This document shows positions 24,442 through 33,051 of a stretch of DNA of 64,000 nt, one piece after another. Made by a program: the position numbers and the translations under genes. The notes under the pieces were generated by a model that did not search any database, was not told the DNA's origin, and worked only from the letters and a program-made list of their open reading frames with translations. How positions within the stretch are numbered: the first letter of the stretch is position 1; each line of letters opens with the position of its first letter. This DNA comes from Baekduia soli (GTDB lineage Bacteria > Actinomycetota > Thermoleophilia > Solirubrobacterales > Solirubrobacteraceae), in assembly GCF_007970665.1 (NCBI RefSeq), contig NZ_CP042430.1, positions 4,526,001-4,590,000 of the forward strand, read 5' to 3'.

Positions 24442-25389
24442 CTAGGGGCGGCAGGTCGCCGAGGTGCGCTTCTGGACGACCGTGTAGCCCTCGCGGAGCG
24501 TGTTGTCCGGGTTGATCAGGCCGGCATCGAAGTCGTTGGAGGCGTCGGCCCCGTTGAACTGGTAGATGTACAGCCGCTTGATCTGCTTGTAGCGCCTGGG
24601 CATCGAGAACATGCACTTCAGCGCCTTGGCCGCCTTGGCCTCCCCGTAGACCTTGCCGCGCAGCTTGAGCTGCCCGCCGGTCTCGGTGAGCCAGATCTGC
24701 GCCCTCTTGTTGCCGATCTCCTTGATCAGCCGCGAGGTGCGCGAGTACGAGCCGCGGTTCGTGTCGCTGTAGTTGTGGATGCCCCAGTACGTCGGCGTGC
24801 CCTTGACGTACTTCTTGAACTTGCGCAGGTAGCTGACGGCGCCGCCCACGTTGGAGCCATCCAGGATGTCCAGGGCCACGATCTTGCGGCCCTTGAACAC
24901 CGACCGCGCGGCCGAGTAGTACTGGGCGACGAGCTTGGGCCCGGTGGCCGACTTGCAGATCTTCGCGGGCTGGCCCTCCTGGCGGCCCTTGGCCTGGCAG
25001 ACGTTGACCTCGTTCCAGGGCGAGATGTCGAACTTGCTGCCGTACTTCTTCTTGAACGCCTTGATGGCCTTCGTGTAGGTGGCCACGCTCGGCGCCTTGT
25101 TGTACTTCGAGGGCACGCGGGAGTGCTCGAAGGAGATGAGCATCGTCTGCTTGGCGAGCTTGGCGTTGTGGATCCACTCGTCCAGACGGGCCTTCTCGGC
25201 CGGCTCCTTCAGGACGTCGTAGGGGGTGATCACGCGCGCGACCTTGAGCTTCAGGGGCGCGTAGAGGGGGTTCGTGAAGGTCGAGGGCTGCTGGTCGGAG
25301 ATGCCGACCGTGGCGGCCGAGGCGCTCGCGGGGATCGCGGCGGCCATGACGGCGCAGAACAGCAGGGTCATGCGGATGGGACGTCGCAT
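24442..25389 (-). CDS. secreted TIM-barrel glycoside hydrolase-like protein
   Basis: 315 aa. The ATG at 25389 starts a signal peptide ('MTLLFCAVMAAAIPASASAA'). The mature protein has the two acidic residues of a clan GH-A barrel: Glu127 in 'SPWNEVNV' (acid/base) and Glu236 in 'WLTETGG' (nucleophile), with 'YWGIHNYSDTN' between them. It is therefore probably an active retaining glycosidase outside the cell, but the glycan is unknown. Lys-rich surface segments ('AFKKKYGSKF', 'KFKKYVKG') are unusual for this GC-rich genome. A TAGGCT box (complement of 25465-25470) would give a 5' leader of about 70 nt carrying an AAGGAG site. Confidence 0.78.
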   Translation of the reverse strand: MRRPIRMTLLFCAVMAAAIPASASAATVGISDQQPSTFTNPLYAPLKLKVARVITPYDVLKEPAEKARLDEWIHNAKLAKQTMLISFEHSRVPSKYNKAPSVATYTKAIKAFKKKYGSKFDISPWNEVNVCQAKGRQEGQPAKICKSATGPKLVAQYYSAARSVFKGRKIVALDILDGSNVGGAVSYLRKFKKYVKGTPTYWGIHNYSDTNRGSYSRTSRLIKEIGNKRAQIWLTETGGQLKLRGKVYGEAKAAKALKCMFSMPRRYKQIKRLYIYQFNGADASNDFDAGLINPDNTLREGYTVVQKRTSATCRP

Positions 25390-25517
25390 CGGGATGCGGG
25401 GGCTCCTTCGCTGGCGTCGGAGGGACGGGTGACAGGGCGCGCTCGGCACCCTGAGGACTCAGACAGCCTAGCCCGCCCCGAAGTTGCGGTGCGGCGTCCG
25501 CCTTGCAGGACCCGGAG

Positions 25518-26120
25518 CTATGCGCCCGCGGCGGAGAGTCCGGCGATGAACAACGCCGAGACGAACTCCGTGGCCCGGCGGGGGTCCGGACGGTCGCTGT
25601 CGAGCATGCGTGCGCCGATCTCCAGCGCCGCGCCGACCATGGCGGCCGCCATGTACTCGACGTCGTGGGGCGGAATGAGCCCGGCGGCCACCCCGGCGGC
25701 GAGGTCCTCGGCCAGCTCCTCGGTGCCCGCGACGAGCGAGGGCTCCTGGTACATCGCGCGGATCGTGCCCGCGTTGCGCGCGAGCAGCTGGGAGGTCGCG
25801 GGATCCTCGAGCAGGAAGTCGAAGTACGCGCGGAACCCGTCGCGGACGAACGCGTCGAGCGTCGTGCCGCTGCGCCGGGCGGCCCGCACGCGCAGGCGGG
25901 CCTCCCCCGCCGACTCCTCCAGCAGCGCGACGAGCACCGAGCGCTTGTCGGGGAAGTAGTTGTAGAAGGTCCCGCTGGCCAGGTCGGTGCCGCGGACGAT
26001 GTCGCGCACCGACGCCGCGCCGAAGCCGATGTCGGCGAAGACCTCGCGGGCGGCCTCGAGGATCGCGGCCCGGTTGGCCTGCTTGGTCTGCTCGCGCCGG
26101 CCCGCCGTCCGGGCGCTCAC
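25518..26120 (-). CDS. TetR family transcriptional repressor
   Basis: 200 aa from a GTG that overlaps the monooxygenase stop as GTGA. The N-terminal helix-turn-helix is standard ('ILEAAREVFADIGFGAASV', 'VRGTDLASGTFYNYFPDK'), followed by an alpha-helical ligand domain. As second gene of the operon it probably controls the monooxygenase gene, whose promoter (-35 TTGACG, -10 TACGCT) lies at 27506-27533. A GACACGGTGTC inverted repeat (27549-27559) sits in the shared promoter region and is a candidate binding site. The inducer is unknown. Confidence 0.9.
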   Translation of the reverse strand: MSARTAGRREQTKQANRAAILEAAREVFADIGFGAASVRDIVRGTDLASGTFYNYFPDKRSVLVALLEESAGEARLRVRAARRSGTTLDAFVRDGFRAYFDFLLEDPATSQLLARNAGTIRAMYQEPSLVAGTEELAEDLAAGVAAGLIPPHDVEYMAAAMVGAALEIGARMLDSDRPDPRRATEFVSALFIAGLSAAGA

Positions 26121-27499
26121 GCCGCCACCGCGGCGGCGGTGCGCGGCGCATCGGCCACGCGGTGGGGCACGGGCAGCGCGTTGCCGCGCGCCTGCGCCCG
26201 ACGGGCTCCGGCCTCGCGCTCAGCGGCCAGGTCGGCGAGGTAGTCGTCGAAGTCGACCTGGATCGTGTGGCGCTTGGAGGCGACGTAGCGCCGGTGCATC
26301 GCGCGCTGGTCGGCGGCGATGTCGGCGAGCAGCTCGTCGCGGGGCGGCAGCGCGTAGGCCCCGGTGAGGTAGGCGGCCAGCCACTGGCCCTGCGCCTCGG
26401 CCAGCGGCATGATCGCGCCGAGGGGCTGCAGCAGCCCGACGAACGCCAGGTCGTCGTGGTCGGGGTGGAAGACGCGCCGGAACAGCTCGATGCGGTTGTC
26501 GGGCGCGGACATGAAGTCCACGTCAAAGAACGGGAAGGTGATCTTGTAGCCCGTGCAGTAGACGATGACGTCGACGTCCTCGTGCGTGCCGTCGGCGAAC
26601 TCGACCTGACCGCCGTCGAGACGGCGGATGTTGGGCTTGGGCGTGATGCGCCCGTGCTGGATGCGGTCCAGCAGGCGGCCGGAGACCGTGGGGTGGGCCT
26701 CGCCGAAGCGGTGGTCGGGCCGCGGCAGCCCGTAGCGCGTCAGGTCGCCGGTGTGCAGGCGCACGATGCCGTGGATGACGCGCTGGCGGATCTTGAACGG
26801 GATCCGCGGGTCGTTCTTGAGCTGGTCCGAGGGGCGCCCGAAGAGGTACTTGGGGATGATCCAGGCCCCGCGGCGGGCGGCCAGGAACGTCCGGTCGGCG
26901 ACGTAGCTGGCCTCGACGGCGATGTCGACGGCCGAGTTGCCCATGCCGAGCACGAGCGCGCGGCGCCCCGCGAAGATCGTGTTGTCCACGTAGGCGTGGG
27001 CGTGCATCTGGCGGCCCGTGAACGTGTCGGCGCCCTCGAAGGCGGGCTCGGGCCAGCGGGGGTTCCAGTGGTGGCCGTTGGCGACGAGCACGACGTCGTA
27101 GGACCGCGTGGTGCCGTCGGCGGTGCGAACGTCGTAGCCGCCCTGCGGCCGGCGGGCGACGTGCTGCACCGACGTCTCGAACAGGATGTGGTCGCGGAAG
27201 CCGAAGTGGTCGACGTAGTCCTCGAAGTAGGCCGCGATCTGGGCGTGGTGCGGGTAGTCGGGATAGCTCGCCGGCATCGGGAAGTCCGAGTAGGCCATGC
27301 GATCGCGCGAGGTGTTGATGTGCAGGTCGCGGTAGGCCGCCGACATGCCGTTGCGGTTGCCGAACACCCAGTTGCCGCCGACCCGGTCGGAGGCCTCGAG
27401 GCAGTCGAACGGCACGCCGTGCTCGTGCAGCGCCTTGGCGACGGCGATCCCGGAGGAGCCGGCGCCGATGAGGCAGACGGTGGGCAGCGCGGCGGGCAT
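26117..27499 (-). CDS. flavin-containing monooxygenase (FMO/Baeyer-Villiger type)
   Basis: 460 aa. Two Rossmann motifs, 'GAGSSG' (12-17, FAD) and 'GMGNSA' (185-190, NADPH), flank the FMO fingerprint F-x-G-x3-H-x3-Y as 'FTGRQMHAHAY' (160-170). The Tyr followed by Val-Asp keeps it close to both FMO and Baeyer-Villiger groups. Such enzymes insert oxygen into ketones or oxidise N or S atoms of small molecules. The start is fixed by the promoter: the -10 box ends six nt before the ATG. TetR is coupled downstream. The penicillin acylase gene is divergent from a back-to-back promoter. Confidence 0.9.
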   Translation of the reverse strand: MPAALPTVCLIGAGSSGIAVAKALHEHGVPFDCLEASDRVGGNWVFGNRNGMSAAYRDLHINTSRDRMAYSDFPMPASYPDYPHHAQIAAYFEDYVDHFGFRDHILFETSVQHVARRPQGGYDVRTADGTTRSYDVVLVANGHHWNPRWPEPAFEGADTFTGRQMHAHAYVDNTIFAGRRALVLGMGNSAVDIAVEASYVADRTFLAARRGAWIIPKYLFGRPSDQLKNDPRIPFKIRQRVIHGIVRLHTGDLTRYGLPRPDHRFGEAHPTVSGRLLDRIQHGRITPKPNIRRLDGGQVEFADGTHEDVDVIVYCTGYKITFPFFDVDFMSAPDNRIELFRRVFHPDHDDLAFVGLLQPLGAIMPLAEAQGQWLAAYLTGAYALPPRDELLADIAADQRAMHRRYVASKRHTIQVDFDDYLADLAAEREAGARRAQARGNALPVPHRVADAPRTAAAVAA

Positions 27500-27505
27500 G
27501 GGCGC

Positions 27506-27533
27506 AGCGTACTGAAGATGACGCACCCGTCAA
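27506..27533 (-). promoter_or_regulatory. promoter of the monooxygenase/TetR operon
   Basis: On the minus strand a -35 TTGACG and a -10 TACGCT are separated by 16 nt, and the -10 ends six nt before the ATG at 27499. This is the clearest complete promoter in the window. It lies in a locally AT-richer patch around 27530-27542. Confidence 0.7.
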
Positions 27534-27548
27534 GTTTATAACGCGTCG

Positions 27549-27559
27549 GACACGGTGTC
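27549..27559. promoter_or_regulatory. candidate TetR operator
   Basis: GACAC-G-GTGTC inverted repeat between the two divergent promoters. It is a candidate site only; its short arms make chance occurrence possible. Confidence 0.35.
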
Positions 27560-27571
27560 AGCCCCGGCGGA

Positions 27572-27577
27572 TAGGTT
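27572..27577 (+). promoter_or_regulatory. -10 box of the penicillin acylase gene
   Basis: TAGGTT ends six nt before the ATG at 27584, giving a leaderless transcript divergent from the monooxygenase operon. Confidence 0.55.
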
Positions 27578-27583
27578 GCGCTG

Positions 27584-30025
27584 ATGTCCCGTCCCATCGC
27601 CTTGCTGGCGTGCGCGATGTCCCTCGCGCTCGTGTCCACCGCGGCTGCCGCCGACTACGCCGGCACCGCCCTCAACATCATCCCCTCCGGTCAGTACGGC
27701 AGCGTGCCGGCCCCCGCCGGAGCCGACCAGCAGGCCCAGATGTACGCAGGCCTGACGCCGCTGTACGACCAGGTCACACCCGACGACCTGACCAAGTACT
27801 ACAAGTCCGAGAAGCTGACCGCCTCGGACTCCTGTCCGTGCAAGAGGGAGTCGGTCCCGCGCAAGGGCGTCTCCATCACGCGCGACCGCTTCAACGTCCC
27901 GCACATCACCGCCACCTCGCGCGACAACCTCACCTGGGCGACGGGCTGGGTGCTCGAGGAGGACCGCTCGCTCCTGCTGTCCATCGGCCGCTACCCGGCC
28001 CGCCTGGCCGCCATCGACGCGCCGAACACCGACGCCTTCGGCCTGGTCACCGGCGTCAAGCCCGTCGTGCCCTCCAAGCAGGTCGAGCGCATCATCGGCC
28101 GCCAGACCGGCGTGCTCAAGAAGACCTCCGACGGACGCGCGCTGCTGCACGACGTCGACGTCTACGTCCAGGGCATCAACGCCCGGCTGAAGGCCGAGAA
28201 GTCCAAGGAGAAGCCCTTCACGCGCATCGACATCTATGCCGTCAACGCGCTCGTCGGCCAGATCTTCGGCCAGGGCGGAGGCGACGAGGTCCGGCGGGCC
28301 GAGCTGCTCAGCGGTCTGGAGAAGCGCCTCGGCGCGGCCGACGGCCGGTCCCTGTTCAACGACCTCTCCGAGCACAACGACGCCGAGGCGCCGAACACGA
28401 CCGACCGCAGCTTCCCGTTCCTGCCCGTGCCCGCCAAGGCCACCGGCAACCGGGTCGTCGACGACGGCTCGTTCGTCCCCGCCACCGGCGCCAACACGCT
28501 GGCGGGCGCCGCGCGCGCGGCGGCCGCGCGCATCCCCGGTCCCGAGCACATGTCCAACTTCCTGCTCGTGGGCGCCAACCGCTCGGCGACGGGTCACCCG
28601 ATCTTCGTGGCCGGCCCGCAGATCGGCTACTTCTACCCCGGCCTGACCCTGGAGATGGACCTCAAGGCGCCGGGCTTCCAGGCCCGAGGGGCCTCCGCCC
28701 CGGGCTTCCCGGGCAACATCCTCATCGGCCGCGGCCAGGACAACGCCTGGACGCTGACCTCCGCCGGCTCGGACAACATCGACAACTACGTCGAGACCCT
28801 CTGCGGCGGCAGCACCAGGCGCTACCGCTACAAGGGCAGGTGCCGCACGATGGGCACCGTCAACGCCGGCACCGTGGCAGGCAAGGCGTTCCGCTACCGC
28901 ACGACGGTCCACGGGCCGGTCATCGGCTACGCCACGAGCAACGGCGCGAAGGTCGCGATCACGCGCAAGCGCTCGAGCTACGGCCAGGACATCCTGTTCC
29001 AGCTCCCGTTCCGCGACATGACGCTCAACCGCGTGCACAACGCCAAGCAGTTCGTGAGGTCCTTCGAGAAGTCGCCGTTCACGTTCAACGCCGGCTATGC
29101 CGACGACCGTGACATCGCGTTCTACTCGGCGGGCCGGCTGCCGCTGCGCGGCGCGGGCGTCGACCCGCGGCTGCCCACCAACGGCGACGGCCGGCACGAG
29201 TGGCGCGGCTACCTGGCCGACGCCGCCCACGCCCAGGCGATCAACGCCCCCGACGGGACGCTGGTCAACTGGAACAACCGCCCCGCCGCAGGCTGGGGCG
29301 CCGCCGACGACAACTGGGAGTACGGCGCCGTCCACCGCGTGCAGATGCTCGACGCCGGTCTGGCCCGGACCGACAAGCAGACCCCGGCGACCGTCGTGTC
29401 GGCGATGAACCGGGCCGCGACGACCGACCTGCGCGTCGAGCAGGTCCTCGGCGTCGTGGAGGACGTCCTGCGCACGGGCCCGGCGCCCAGCGCCCAGGAC
29501 GAGCGGATGCTGCAGCTCATCGACGCCTGGCGGGCCGCCGGCCCGGCGTGGCTGGACCGCGACGGCGACGGCAAGGTCGACGACGCCGCCGCGCCCATCG
29601 TCCAGTCGCTGTACCCGAAGATCGCCGACGCCGTGATGAGCGGGGCGCTCGGGCCGCAGAATGCCCAGTTCACGGCGCTGGTCGGCACCAACGCCGACCC
29701 GGGCTCCGACTTCACCGGAGGCCGGATGGGCTACGTGGTCAAGGACCTGCGGACGCTGCTCGGCCAGCCCGTCCGCTCGCCGTTCTCGACGCGCTTCTGC
29801 GGCGCCGGCAACCTCGACGCCTGCCGGGACGCCCTCTGGGGCGCCGTCTCGGCGGCCGGCGCCGAGCTGACCGCGGCACAGGGCACGGCGACGCCCGACG
29901 ACTGGCGGATCGATGAGCCGATCATCAGGTTCCGCCCGCTGGGCACGCCGACGATCCCCTACACGAACCGCCCCTCGGGGATCCAGCAGGTCCTGAGCTT
30001 CACCGGACACCGCCCGGCGAAGTGA
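27584..30025 (+). CDS. secreted penicillin acylase family (Ntn) amidase
   Basis: 813 aa. A signal peptide (residues 1-23) precedes an alpha chain with 'VSITRDRFNVPHITATSRDN' (about 96-115), a family hallmark. The autocatalytic site is 'PEHMSNFLLVGANRSATGHP': cleavage before Ser324 would free the nucleophile of the beta chain. Later blocks such as 'VHGPVIGYA' and 'TVHGP...LVNWNNRPAAGWG' match penicillin G acylase, acyl-homoserine-lactone acylase PvdQ and relatives. It probably hydrolyses N-acyl amides outside the cytoplasm; the substrate could be quorum signals or lipopeptides. A Cys-rich spot ('SDSCPCKRES') is extra. The 3' end is embedded in a 59-bp tandem repeat. Confidence 0.9.
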   Translation: MSRPIALLACAMSLALVSTAAAADYAGTALNIIPSGQYGSVPAPAGADQQAQMYAGLTPLYDQVTPDDLTKYYKSEKLTASDSCPCKRESVPRKGVSITRDRFNVPHITATSRDNLTWATGWVLEEDRSLLLSIGRYPARLAAIDAPNTDAFGLVTGVKPVVPSKQVERIIGRQTGVLKKTSDGRALLHDVDVYVQGINARLKAEKSKEKPFTRIDIYAVNALVGQIFGQGGGDEVRRAELLSGLEKRLGAADGRSLFNDLSEHNDAEAPNTTDRSFPFLPVPAKATGNRVVDDGSFVPATGANTLAGAARAAAARIPGPEHMSNFLLVGANRSATGHPIFVAGPQIGYFYPGLTLEMDLKAPGFQARGASAPGFPGNILIGRGQDNAWTLTSAGSDNIDNYVETLCGGSTRRYRYKGRCRTMGTVNAGTVAGKAFRYRTTVHGPVIGYATSNGAKVAITRKRSSYGQDILFQLPFRDMTLNRVHNAKQFVRSFEKSPFTFNAGYADDRDIAFYSAGRLPLRGAGVDPRLPTNGDGRHEWRGYLADAAHAQAINAPDGTLVNWNNRPAAGWGAADDNWEYGAVHRVQMLDAGLARTDKQTPATVVSAMNRAATTDLRVEQVLGVVEDVLRTGPAPSAQDERMLQLIDAWRAAGPAWLDRDGDGKVDDAAAPIVQSLYPKIADAVMSGALGPQNAQFTALVGTNADPGSDFTGGRMGYVVKDLRTLLGQPVRSPFSTRFCGAGNLDACRDALWGAVSAAGAELTAAQGTATPDDWRIDEPIIRFRPLGTPTIPYTNRPSGIQQVLSFTGHRPAK

Positions 30026-30196
30026 GCACGGGCCTGGGGCGCCGCCGCACCGGGCGGCGTCCCAGACACCGCCCGGCGAAGTGAGCGCGGGCCTGGGGCG
30101 CCGCCGCACCGGGCGGCGTCCCAGACACCGCCCGGCGAAGTGAGCGCGGGCCTGGGGCGCCGCCGCACCAGGCGGCGTCCCAGACACCGCCCGGCG
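30006..30196 (+). repeat. 59-bp tandem repeat, about 3.2 copies, each with a hairpin
   Basis: Copies begin at 30006, 30065, 30124 and (partial) 30183, with an exact 59-bp period and very few differences. The first copy contains the last codons and stop of the acylase gene ('RPAK' then TGA). Each full copy carries an 11-bp RNA stem, GGGGCGCCGCC with GGCGGCGTCCC, closed by one G-U pair around a six-nt loop. So the gene's 3' end with its terminator-like hairpin has been multiplied, giving three hairpins in a row. Confidence 0.9.
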
Positions 30197-30213
30197 TGGG
30201 ATCGTTGGGGATC

Positions 30214-31518
30214 ATGCGACGACGCCCGCTGCTCGTGTCCGTGGTGCTCACCGCCTCCGTGCTCGCGCTGCCCGCGGGCGCCCGGGCCGCGTGGGGTCCG
30301 CCGGTGGCGATCTCGCCCGCCGGCCAGGACGTGTCGGCCGCGGCGCTGGCCGTCGACGACGGCGGACGGCCCGCGGTGCTGCTCGAGGCGCGCGGGCGCG
30401 GGGCCGCGACGACGCTCAGGCTGCGGCGCGGAACCGCCCGCGGCGGGCTGACGGCGCCGGCCACGGTCACCTCCTCGCCGCACATCATCGAGTCGGCCAT
30501 GCTGTTCACCGGGCGCGGCAGCGACCTCGTCGCGGGCTGGCTGGACATCGTCAACGGCGCGCGCCGGCCCGTCGTGGCCACGGGCTCGCGGCTCGCCGAC
30601 CGCCAGGTCCTCGCGCCCGGCCCGCGCAGCACGCAGTTCCTCGCGCTGGCCGCTGACCGGCGCGGCGACGCCGCCGTCGCCTTCTGGCGCTACAGCGGCA
30701 ACGTGTACTCCGTGTGGGCGGCCTACCGGCTCGCCGGCGGGCGCTTCGGCGCCGCCCAGCAGCTCGCCGTGGGCCGGGTGGGCAACCCCGTGGTCGCCGT
30801 CGGGCCCGGCGGCGAGGCCGTCGTGGCCTGGGGCACCCCGGAGGGCCTGCAGGTCGCCGAGCGCACGGCCGGGGCGACGGCCTTCGCCACCCCCTCCCAG
30901 CTCCCCACGGCGTCGAGCCCGCTGAGCGAGCCCGGCGTCGGGATCGCCGGCGGCCACGTCGTGCTGGCATGGGTCACCGGCACGGCCGGCGGCGGGCGCT
31001 CGCTCGTCGCCGCCGAGAGCGCCGCCGCGGGCTCGCCGCCGGCCGCCCCCGTCGCGATCGACCCCGGCGCGTCCTCCCTGCCGCCGCGCCCCGGCGCGCC
31101 GACCGTGACCGTGCAGCCCGGCCGCTCGCTGGTGGCCTGGGTGCGCGGACCGCGCGGCAGCACGGCCCGCGACACCGGCGCGCTGGCCGTCAGCACGACG
31201 CCGGGGACGTGGGGCGCGGTGCAGCGCCTCGCCGCCCCCGGCCGGGCGCACGCCGGAGCCGCCGACCTGACGGCGCCCGCCCCCGGGCGGCCGCCGATCC
31301 TCGCCCTGACCACCCAGCAGGGCGCCCGCTCGGGCGTGGCGACCGCGAACCTGCGCGCCGACGGCACCCTGGGGCCCCGGCGCGTCCCGGTCGCCGGACC
31401 GGTCCGGCCCGGCGCCCGCGTCGCCCAGGGCGGCGGACGGGCGTGGCTGGCCGCCACCCGCGAGGTCGGGACGACGCGGCACCCCTCGGGGCGCGCCCTC
31501 CTGCTCAGCGACGCCTGA
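30214..31518 (+). CDS. secreted beta-propeller-like protein of unknown function
   Basis: 434 aa from the ATG at 30214, where a signal peptide begins ('RRRPLLVSVVLTASVLALPA', cleavage near 'ARAAWG'). The mature chain repeats a pattern of about 45-50 residues with 'AALAVDDGGRPAVLL', 'LALAADRRGDAAVAFW' and 'PVVAVGPGGEAVVAWG', typical of the blades of sialidase-like or extracellular propellers. No catalytic Asp-box set is clear. It starts just past the tandem repeat, so it probably has its own promoter, though I see no clean -10 box. Its 3' end overlaps the convergent amine oxidase gene by 14 bp. Confidence 0.72.
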   Translation: MRRRPLLVSVVLTASVLALPAGARAAWGPPVAISPAGQDVSAAALAVDDGGRPAVLLEARGRGAATTLRLRRGTARGGLTAPATVTSSPHIIESAMLFTGRGSDLVAGWLDIVNGARRPVVATGSRLADRQVLAPGPRSTQFLALAADRRGDAAVAFWRYSGNVYSVWAAYRLAGGRFGAAQQLAVGRVGNPVVAVGPGGEAVVAWGTPEGLQVAERTAGATAFATPSQLPTASSPLSEPGVGIAGGHVVLAWVTGTAGGGRSLVAAESAAAGSPPAAPVAIDPGASSLPPRPGAPTVTVQPGRSLVAWVRGPRGSTARDTGALAVSTTPGTWGAVQRLAAPGRAHAGAADLTAPAPGRPPILALTTQQGARSGVATANLRADGTLGPRRVPVAGPVRPGARVAQGGGRAWLAATREVGTTRHPSGRALLLSDA

Positions 31519-33001
31519 GCGCCGCCGAGACCTCCGTGGCGGCGCGCTCGCCGGCGCGGACGGCGCCGTCCATGTAGCCGAGCCAGTGGTCCGCGGTCTC
31601 GGTGCCGGCGAAGTGCACGCGGCCGACGGGCTTGCGCAGCCAGGCGCCGTGCCTGGCCAGCACCGCGTCGGCGCCGCCGCCGAAATGCCCGACGGGACAG
31701 CCGCGCGTCCACGTCTCGGTCGTCCAGTCCTTCTCGATGAACTCGTCGGGCGTGCGGGCGCGCTCGTCGCCGGTGAAGCGGACGAAGTCGTCCAGGACGG
31801 CCGCACGGCGCTCGGCGGTGCCGAGCGCCGCCCACGCCGCGTGCTGCTTTCCGCCGATGAACGAGAAGAAGACGCCGGCGCTGCCGTCGGGCGGGCTGTT
31901 GTCGTAGGGCACCCGCGCGAGGCCGGTGTCGCTGACGCCCTGGCCGCTGAGCCCGGCCTCGCGCCAGAAGGGCGTGGGGTAGACGGCCTCGACCTTGGTC
32001 AGCGAGCCGGGCGTCATGGCCCTGAGCAGCGTGCGCTTGGCGGCCGGCAGGCCCGGCGCGTAGGCGATGCGGGCCGCCAGCACCGGCGGGAGGGCCACGA
32101 TCGCCTGCCGGGCGTGCACGGTGATCCCGTCGGCGACGACCCGCACGCCGTCGCGGCCATCGACGATCCGGCGCACCGGCGCGCCGAGCACCACGCGCGA
32201 CCCCAGCTTGGCGGCGACCTTCTCGGCGATGAGCACCGAGCCCCCGACCAGGCGGCGCTCCTGCGCCCCGCCGCCGGTGGCGATGAGCCGCGCGAAGGAC
32301 CCCGGTGTGGCCCTGTCCCCCGCCGCCGCGACGTAGAGCAGGACATAGAGCAGCGAGAGGTCCTCGGGGTCGGCGCCCCAGATCGCCTCGCACACCGCGT
32401 CGACGACGGCGCGGCCGGTCGGGGTCGTCACCTTGCCGGCCAGCCACTGCGCCAGCGTCTGGCGGTCGTAGGCCGCCGCCTTGGGATGCTTCCAGGGCGC
32501 GCGGACGCCGACGGCCTTCGCAAGCTTGTCGAGCTCGATCAGGGGGGCCAGCGCGGCCAGGACATCGGGGTCGTCGGGGATCCCGACCGACGCCGGGTAG
32601 GTCGTGCGCGCGCCGCGCGCGACGAAGATGCTCGAGCCCTCGTTGTAGACCGGGAACGTCGCCACGCCCACGGCCTCGGCCAGCGCGAGGATGCGGTCCT
32701 GCGTCGGGCCGACGAACTCGCCGCCGATCTCCGTGATCGCCCGGCCGCCGGCGATCGTGGCGTTGGCCGTGCGCCCGCCGACGCGGTCGCGCGCCTCCAG
32801 GACCACCACCGACCGCCCCGTCGCGACCAGGCGTCGGGCGGCGGCCAGCCCGGAGAAGCCGGCGCCGATGACGACGACGTCCGCCCGGCGCGTCCGGCGG
32901 GCGGCGGCGAACGCGGCCGTCGGGCCGTCGAGGACCGTCAGGGCGGCGCCGGCGGCGCCGGCCTTCAGCAGTCGTCGGCGGGTGACCCGCGGGGTGCTCA
33001 T
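31505..33001 (-). CDS. Tat-exported flavin monoamine oxidase
   Basis: 498 aa. The N-terminus carries a twin-arginine signal ('RVTRRRLLKAGAAGAAL'), so the folded FAD protein is exported. The FAD motif 'DVVVIGAGFSGLAAARRL' is followed by 'VLEARDRVGGRT', and the C-terminus has 'GRVHFAGTETADHWLGYMDGAV', the second FAD block of amine oxidases. Amine oxidases of this type deaminate amines or L-amino acids, making aldehyde or keto acid, ammonia and H2O2. The start has a TACGGT box (complement of 33009-33014) seven nt upstream. It is separate from gltD. Confidence 0.92.
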   Translation of the reverse strand: MSTPRVTRRRLLKAGAAGAALTVLDGPTAAFAAARRTRRADVVVIGAGFSGLAAARRLVATGRSVVVLEARDRVGGRTANATIAGGRAITEIGGEFVGPTQDRILALAEAVGVATFPVYNEGSSIFVARGARTTYPASVGIPDDPDVLAALAPLIELDKLAKAVGVRAPWKHPKAAAYDRQTLAQWLAGKVTTPTGRAVVDAVCEAIWGADPEDLSLLYVLLYVAAAGDRATPGSFARLIATGGGAQERRLVGGSVLIAEKVAAKLGSRVVLGAPVRRIVDGRDGVRVVADGITVHARQAIVALPPVLAARIAYAPGLPAAKRTLLRAMTPGSLTKVEAVYPTPFWREAGLSGQGVSDTGLARVPYDNSPPDGSAGVFFSFIGGKQHAAWAALGTAERRAAVLDDFVRFTGDERARTPDEFIEKDWTTETWTRGCPVGHFGGGADAVLARHGAWLRKPVGRVHFAGTETADHWLGYMDGAVRAGERAATEVSAALRRR

Positions 33002-33051
33002 CGGCCCGACCGTATCGGGCCGTCCGGGCGCGCGTCCACGCGCGCCGCGCG

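Noticed and set aside
27536-30187. An 883-codon minus-strand frame opposite the penicillin acylase gene
   Set aside because: The product is composition-biased (Arg/Gly/Val) with no motif; the acylase has a signal peptide and catalytic Ser site.
30006-30196. The tandem 59-bp repeats as a CRISPR array
   Set aside because: There are no unique spacers; the units are contiguous and include coding sequence of the acylase.
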